Shown here in pieces: positions 60,858 through 64,000 of a DNA stretch of 64,000 bases. Numbering within the stretch: position 1 is the first letter of the stretch; each line of letters starts with the position of its first letter. Under the pieces are notes generated by a model, which was given only the letters and a program-made list of their open reading frames with translations, did not search any database and had not been told where the DNA came from. The stretch is from Cyanoderma ruficeps (taxonomy: Eukaryota > Chordata > Aves > Passeriformes > Timaliidae), in contig VZDJ01007747.1 of the NCBI GenBank assembly GCA_008694505.1, forward strand, positions 26,982,904-27,046,903, written 5' to 3'. Both the position numbers and the translations under genes were made by a program.

Positions 60858-63800
60858 ACATAGGCACCTTATTCTCTGCTCTTGTTTGCATTTTCCTGTT
60901 CAGCCTGGCTCTCCATACTTAGCCTGTTTGCACTGAACTCAGCTCCTGGCCAAAGTGATACCATCATACTTCTGGATCAATTGAGTCTGATGCCAAGAAA
61001 CACTATCTGACTTCAAAAATTTAGGATGAGACTGAATTTTTTCCTCCTTAATATCTCACATGTTTATATAGATTTGTCCACAGTCTCCAAGTAGTATTGA
61101 ACTGTAAATAAGTGCTTAAAAATCAGGTAAATAAACTGAATAATCTATTTGTTTCAAGTATAATTTTTTTCCCAGAGGTACTTCTTTAAAGAAGTTTCAC
61201 TTCCAAAAATGATACTGCAAAACAGTGAATAAAGTGGCTATATATATCAATTCAAAATTATTTCCAAATCAAACATAATGATTATAAACACAAAGATAAG
61301 GGAATCTTCACTTGCAGTTCTGCAAACTTAGTCTGAGGTCTGACAATGCATACGCATTGTTCCTTTTTTTGCCTACTGTTTTCACTAGCAAGAGATTAAA
61401 GTCAAGAGAGGCTCAGTTGTCTATGCCCAATATGCTACTGCACCTTGTTTTCTGCCAAAGTTTTTGATTACAAGAAAATAGAACTGAGCTCCTTATCTCT
61501 CTTTCCTGTAGTATGGCATGCCAGCCAATAAAAAAATGGTTTAGCTTCTTATTTAAGTAGCAGAAAATTATAGTTGATCCTGAATGCATGCACGGGAACT
61601 GATTCTCAACTGCACCCAGAGAATACAAGGTGACAGAACATGCCAGGTACAGGCCTAATTTCCGAACAGGAAAAGGAATGTTTTAATATTTCTCCAGCTT
61701 ACTTGTTGTAAACAGGTAAAAATACAATTTGGAACTGAGTATTGTCCAGCAGTATATTGAACAGATGTTCTTCAGCTCCATGAGGTTGAAACCTGTGTTT
61801 CTACTAAAGCATTGTTTCTAAACAATATCCCCTGAAGGGCATTGCCCTAAAGGACAGATTTCAAAAGTGACACCATCAGTGCTGTCCATAGATATGCCCG
61901 CCTACAAATAGTTTATTGGCTGCACTCCAATCATAAGCCACAAAGAATAGAATTGCTTGGAGACAAAAAACTATTTTGCATATGCTTGTTTTCCAGATGA
62001 GGATGTACGAGACTAAGTAGATACAGAAATAAAAGTATTCTGTCTTTGAAAGCAGAGTGGGTTCCTTCATGTGCAGTCCAGAAACTCTGCAATTCCTTGT
62101 TGCCTCAGAAGTATTTTATACTGTGTTTTATTCATTTACTTTACAGAAAGAGAAATAGTATGCACATTATCATGCACCTAAGGCTGTATCATGGTTCTAT
62201 CATTGAGGCATGGTGCACTCCCACTGAATTTTTGTTTTGATTCACAGCTTAAGTGAGATGAGTGTATTCTGTGTTTACTGCATATCATTGTGTAGAGCTT
62301 CAAGATCTTTTCTGAAGTGAGAAATGTTACATATAGTAAATATAGATTATAACTTATTCAACATCTTTTATTATTTATATTAAACATACTCTGTTTCCTT
62401 AGGAGCAGAAACAAATATTTACGTTAGGTTAAATCTGGTGGTTTTCCTACGCAGCAAATCCAGTTCCAATCCAAATGTTTTGGTGCCAGACCATTTTGCA
62501 ATCTGGATTTCATGCATACATTGTTATGTTTTGTGTTCTTTTACTGTTTGACCTGGGTTTTTGTGATACTGAATACTCTCAAAGGATAATACCAAAGAAA
62601 ATGGAACATAGAGTAAAAAAAACCCATAGCATTCCTTTCTCGAGTGCTTTTTCAAGTCTCATCACTTAGTGTTCTGGGAATTTAAGGACTGATTTTGCAG
62701 AAAAGGAATAAATTTCTTATGGGTGAGGTTTATTCTTTGTACCCAGTCACATAGAAGGCAAAAAACAAACAAACAAACAAAATTGCATGTTTATAACACA
62801 ATTTAGTGTATATTGTCATTTGTAAGCACCAAAGAGCATTTCTACCTGCAGATGAGATTTCTACCTGCCTGTTGTGTTGCCAGATGTCTTGGATTACCAA
62901 ATTACACTCACATAGTTAATAAAAAATGCAAGGATTGGAGGAGCTCTTCATAACTTCTGTGGGTTTTTGAATTCACAGTTTGGATTTTTTTTTAAACTAC
63001 TGGCTCTTGTAGGACACTAGAAAACAGTTAGGACTTTATCTACAACATTTTATCTTCAATGTAGCTATTAAAAATGTAATTTCTGTCACACCAGACCAAT
63101 ACAGATTTTTCACCCTTTCACCGTTTCACAGCATAATTAATGGGGCTACACTATGACTCATGGTATTAAACTACTGTGAAACACATTTTCAGAAGACATT
63201 TATAGATAGGATATAATGGTTTATTCTATAAGAACTTTTTGTGAGGTTTTTGTTTTATTTACAGATAGGACAGGTATTAATTAGATCATACTGCTTGTAT
63301 CCTCCATATTTTTCTCAGTTCCAAACTGTTCTCAGTTCTCAGTTCCAAACTAAAACTCTGCAGTTTATTAACTGCCAAAGCTTTCTGCCATTTCAATAGA
63401 AATGCCCTGCTTCAGCAAAGGCCATTAAGAAGTGAAATGGATCACAAACAAGAGCAATGAGTACTTTAAACAGGCATAATAGCCTCATACAGTGAATACT
63501 AAGTTCTAGATAAAATCTGAATCACAATATAGGTAATTCAGAAGCCCCTAGGTACACTGTCAATTATTATTCCAGTTTGGTTATCTGAGATTTGGAAAAA
63601 AAAAATGTTTCCTATAAGAAAAAAAAAGGCATATTGTTCAAATAGATCAATTAGCAAAATGGAAAGGGTAAAAATACAAGCTGCATTTTGACTTTCCATG
63701 CATTACTCAGTATATTGATATAACTATAATTTGCTTCTTATGTATGTAATAGAATTCTAAAATAAAATCCTGGACATGAAATAAGAAATGCAGAAGTACA

Positions 63801-64000
63801 AATCCCTTAAGTGAAACTAAACCTGTTCTTGTAAATATTCAACCACTTGGAAATCGTACCCTTAGCTAAGTGAGCTCAGTTTAAGAAAATAAAAGCATGA
63901 GGAGAAGAGAGAGGAAGCAAATAATTCTGCACAAAGAAACATACTAATTTGAGGTCAAACATTAGTCAGATTCTTGTTAATTTTTTTTCCATTTTAAGGG
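60858..64000. other. Unique-looking AT-rich non-coding DNA
   Basis: No gene, RNA or mobile element recognised up to the end of the window. A short CAAA repeat lies at 62761-62782. Confidence 0.5.

Noticed and set aside
1..64000. CRISPR arrays, operons, ribosome binding sites, bacterial or phage genes
   Set aside because: CR1 elements, LTRs, microsatellites and the lack of dense open frames show vertebrate nuclear DNA; none of these features is present.

Overview
This looks like a piece of bird nuclear DNA that contains no gene I can recognise. It is AT-rich and most of its length is unique-looking, non-coding sequence. Every segment I can name is a decayed retroelement: 3'-end pieces of CR1 non-LTR retrotransposons and solitary long terminal repeats (LTRs) of endogenous retroviruses. 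CR1 together with these LTR types points to a bird. The number of ERV-type LTRs in 64 kb makes a songbird (passerine) my best guess, but that rests on memory of repeat families and not on a search. The window could be intergenic (a gene desert) or lie inside one very long intron; nothing in it decides between these.

Layout. 1-8.1 kb: a plus-strand solo LTR (452-959), a CR1 stub, then unique AT-rich DNA. 8.1-13 kb: two A/C-rich low-complexity tracts, two short palindromes, and three GC-richer blocks I could not classify. 13.2-14.1 kb: the longest CR1 copy (plus strand). 16.1-16.7 kb: a second solo LTR of the same family as the first. 16.7-22 kb: unique DNA with a 58-bp near-perfect hairpin at 20958-21015. 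22.3-28.2 kb: the most insertion-dense part, with a G-rich block holding an ambiguous base and three different solo LTRs, all minus strand (22762-23347, 24712-25273, 27782-28144). 30.6-33.2 kb: a CR1 reverse-transcriptase fragment, a possible LTR fragment and a plus-strand CR1 3' end. 33.7 kb: a clean 44-bp tandem duplication. 41.7-52 kb: three minus-strand CR1 copies, a GC-richer island at 47.2-47.9 kb and a G/T tract. 55-58.7 kb: two minus-strand LTRs of one ERVL-like family. 60.4-60.9 kb: an unclassified block with a 150-codon open frame containing 21-bp repeats. The end of the window is unique DNA.

No rRNA, tRNA, CRISPR array or intact retroviral or retrotransposon gene was seen. Most open reading frames here are short and are either chance frames in AT-rich DNA or shadows of LTRs and CR1. 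Two short frames (26879-27133 plus, 40972-41208 minus) have protein-like composition and deserve a homology search, but I do not recognise them. I did not find a convincing new biological system; the 20958 hairpin and the two exon-like frames are the best leads.
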